DNA of 14,600 bases from Fimbriimonadaceae bacterium (GTDB lineage: Bacteria > Armatimonadota > Fimbriimonadia > Fimbriimonadales > Fimbriimonadaceae), in NCBI GenBank assembly GCA_020849075.1, contig JADLGZ010000205.1:1-14600 (forward strand), in the 5' to 3' direction. Numbering within the stretch: the first letter of the stretch is position 1; each line of letters starts with the position of its first letter. The position numbers were made by a program, and so were the translations under genes. Below the pieces are notes generated by a model. That model was given only the letters and a program-made list of their open reading frames with translations, did no database searches and was not told where the DNA came from. Shown here piece by piece: positions 13,362 through 14,600 of the stretch.

Positions 13362-14505
13362 ATTTCTCGACCAATGCGCCTTTGGTGTGAACGAGCACAA
13401 CCGCCAGAAGCAAGCTGGCTACGACGAAGTGTGACTGCTCCACCAAGAACGGAGCAGGTGCCACAAGGGTCGCAACGACGAGGGGGACAACACACCTTTT
13501 CTCGCCAAAATCAAAGCGATCCCTAACCCACCAAGTAGCGATAATGAACATTGCAACCGGAATTGAGACTGACAACTCAGCAGCTTGCAGGCTCAAGTGT
13601 GATTCGCCACTCAGAGTCTCCCTCAGGACTGCAAATCCAGCGCCAACGGCCGCGGCCGCCGCGAAGACGAAGAAGTGGCCATATCCCCACTTAATGGCTC
13701 TCTTTAGGTTGGTGACCTTCAAGTGAGTGCCCCAGTGGAAGTAATAGCCATACATACAGAAGGTGATAACTGCGCAGCTGAGGGCGTTCAGCATCGCGAA
13801 GTTAGTCGGGATCATCTGGGATCCCGTTGTTCTCATGAACCCAACGACGGAAAGGAAACATTCGCCCAAGACAATGATCGTGACCAGACCGTAACGCTCC
13901 ACAATGTGCTCGCGGTGCCAGCTTGTCGCCTCTCCACGAGCCTCAGCGATAACCGGAACTAGGAGCTCCCCGGTCACCCCTCCAATGAAGATCCACACGT
14001 AATAGCTCGCCGTCACAGGCGTCAGCAGGACCGCCGCAATCCAATAGAGTTGCATTAGTAAAATCCCGCAAGCGTAGCCTCGCGAAGTGAACCGCTGAGC
14101 CTCATTCTCGTACGGCGCCCACACCCACAGCGCGGCGAGGGCACACCGCATGATCACAAATCCGAGCAAGCAGGTGATTATCGGCTTGGCAGCATAAACC
14201 GCGGGGATGCCCGCGGCAAGGGTTAGAGCTCCAAAGATCACAATGAAGGTCATCGCCCTGAAGAACGGTGAACGATCATCATAAGCCGAAGCAAACCAGG
14301 TGTAGTTCATCCACGACCACCAGATCATGAAAAGAGCCATGATGAAGCTGAGTAGGCCGTGGACAATCTGACCCTCAACAAGCCCATGATGTAGGCCGGC
14401 GGCCGCCGTGGCAATCGCAATTACAGTGGCTAGATCAAACAGCAGTTCAAGCACCGTGGACGGACGATGCTCCCCATGATCAAATCTTTGACGCGGTGGC
14501 ACCAC
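13360..14505 (-). CDS. LtrA family (low temperature requirement A) membrane protein
   Basis: This 381-aa polytopic inner-membrane protein has roughly ten hydrophobic helices. The family marks are all visible: the opening VLELLFDLATVIAIA at 18-32, IWWSWMNYTWFASAYDDRSP at 61-80, and HIVERYGLVTIIVLGECFLS at 200-219. LtrA proteins are named from a Listeria mutant that fails to grow in the cold; the biochemical role is unknown. The start is GTG 14505 (a second GTG follows at 14502). TACAAT lies exactly six bases before GTG 14505 and there is no Shine-Dalgarno sequence, as for arsR. The nearer ATG codons at 14513 and 14527 are out of frame. It lies downstream of the tRNA and upstream of arsR on the same strand. 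Confidence 0.93.
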   Translation of the reverse strand: MVPPRQRFDHGEHRPSTVLELLFDLATVIAIATAAAGLHHGLVEGQIVHGLLSFIMALFMIWWSWMNYTWFASAYDDRSPFFRAMTFIVIFGALTLAAGIPAVYAAKPIITCLLGFVIMRCALAALWVWAPYENEAQRFTSRGYACGILLMQLYWIAAVLLTPVTASYYVWIFIGGVTGELLVPVIAEARGEATSWHREHIVERYGLVTIIVLGECFLSVVGFMRTTGSQMIPTNFAMLNALSCAVITFCMYGYYFHWGTHLKVTNLKRAIKWGYGHFFVFAAAAAVGAGFAVLRETLSGESHLSLQAAELSVSIPVAMFIIATWWVRDRFDFGEKRCVVPLVVATLVAPAPFLVEQSHFVVASLLLAVVLVHTKGALVEK

Positions 14506-14574
14506 GTGGGCATTGTACTTGCGCCATGTTTCTGTGAGCGCTCAAAGCCGAGCTGCAAGCAACAACCCCGCTAG
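14506..14574. other. intergenic gap between the ltrA-like gene and the tRNA
   Basis: These 69 bases hold the TACAAT hexamer and a perfect 10-base palindrome TGAGCGCTCA at 14535-14544. I see no rho-independent terminator for the tRNA and no ORF. Confidence 0.5.
14512..14517 (-). promoter_or_regulatory. -10-like hexamer TACAAT exactly six bases before the ltrA-like GTG
   Basis: On the minus strand TACAAT-GCCCAC-GTG matches the spacing of the arsR start (TATAAT-GATCTC-GTG). A start point at the GTG would give a leaderless mRNA. No -35 at normal spacing is seen. Confidence 0.5.
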
Positions 14575-14600
14575 TGGCGGCCCCGGAGGGAATCGAACCC
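14575..14600 (-). tRNA. 3' part of a tRNA, probably tRNA-Glu (truncated by window edge)
   Basis: The minus strand reads GGG-TTCGATT-CCCTC, a T-loop with the T-stem, then the 3' acceptor strand CGGGGCC, discriminator G and an encoded CCA at 14577-14575. The expected 5' acceptor GGCCCCG with a G discriminator resembles bacterial tRNA-Glu, but the anticodon lies outside the window, so the amino acid is a guess. That it is a tRNA is well supported. Confidence 0.85.

Noticed and set aside
14535..14544. Palindrome TGAGCGCTCA as an operator
   Set aside because: A single 10-base palindrome without a matching copy or a neighbouring promoter at the right distance is not enough evidence.
1..14600. CRISPR arrays, IS elements, att sites, riboswitches
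   Set aside because: No regularly spaced direct repeats, transposase or integrase motifs, or long structured 5' leaders were found; intergenic space is too short for most riboswitches.

Overview
This is a very compact bacterial window: about 15 protein genes and the 3' end of one tRNA, with no gap longer than about 70-85 bases. The likely host is a free-living Gram-negative-type bacterium of the Armatimonadota (Fimbriimonadia-like) or a Planctomycetes/Acidobacteria-like relative. The clues are a prepilin-like H-X9-DG protein with a KRSAFTLIE leader, a monohaem CxxCH protein of a type I associate with Acidobacteria and Planctomycetes, many TTG and GTG starts, and few Shine-Dalgarno sequences. 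This placement is inference. I see no phage, IS, integrase, CRISPR or plasmid genes.

Layout. Bases 1-55 may hold the tail of a + strand gene. At 87-2768 on the minus strand, a secreted protein with about a dozen D-x-x-G-[N/D]-D-x-Y repeats (662 aa) abuts a rhomboid intramembrane protease. A seven-gene + run starts at 2731, with its 5' end overlapping that pair head to head: secreted alpha/beta hydrolase, tandem GNAT acetyltransferase, prepilin-like H-X9-DG protein, lactate/malate dehydrogenase, atypical SDR, human-type deoxyribose-phosphate aldolase and exported polysaccharide deacetylase (ends 9267). At 9269-10294 on the minus strand is a secreted CxxCH protein. It is divergent from a + strand MFS exporter and a CapA-like metallophosphatase (10327-12516). 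From the right edge, a tRNA (probably Glu), an LtrA-family membrane protein, an ArsR-type repressor and an SRPBCC/AHSA1 protein are all on the minus strand.

How the genes work together. The + run mixes envelope functions (hydrolase, pilin-like protein, deacetylase) with central metabolism (dehydrogenase, DeoC), so it looks like a packed transcription unit rather than one pathway. The clearest regulatory unit is arsR-SRPBCC, whose promoter carries two interlocked palindromes. A recurrent feature is a -10-like hexamer 6-9 nt before the start codon of several genes (arsR, ltrA, deoC, ldh/mdh, MFS), often without a Shine-Dalgarno sequence, which suggests leaderless or near-leaderless transcripts.

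The best candidate for something undescribed is the repeat protein. Its repeats recur at about 27 residues, three times the 9-residue RTX step, and it is coupled to a rhomboid protease and divergent from a secreted hydrolase with an unusual beta-rich C-terminal extension.
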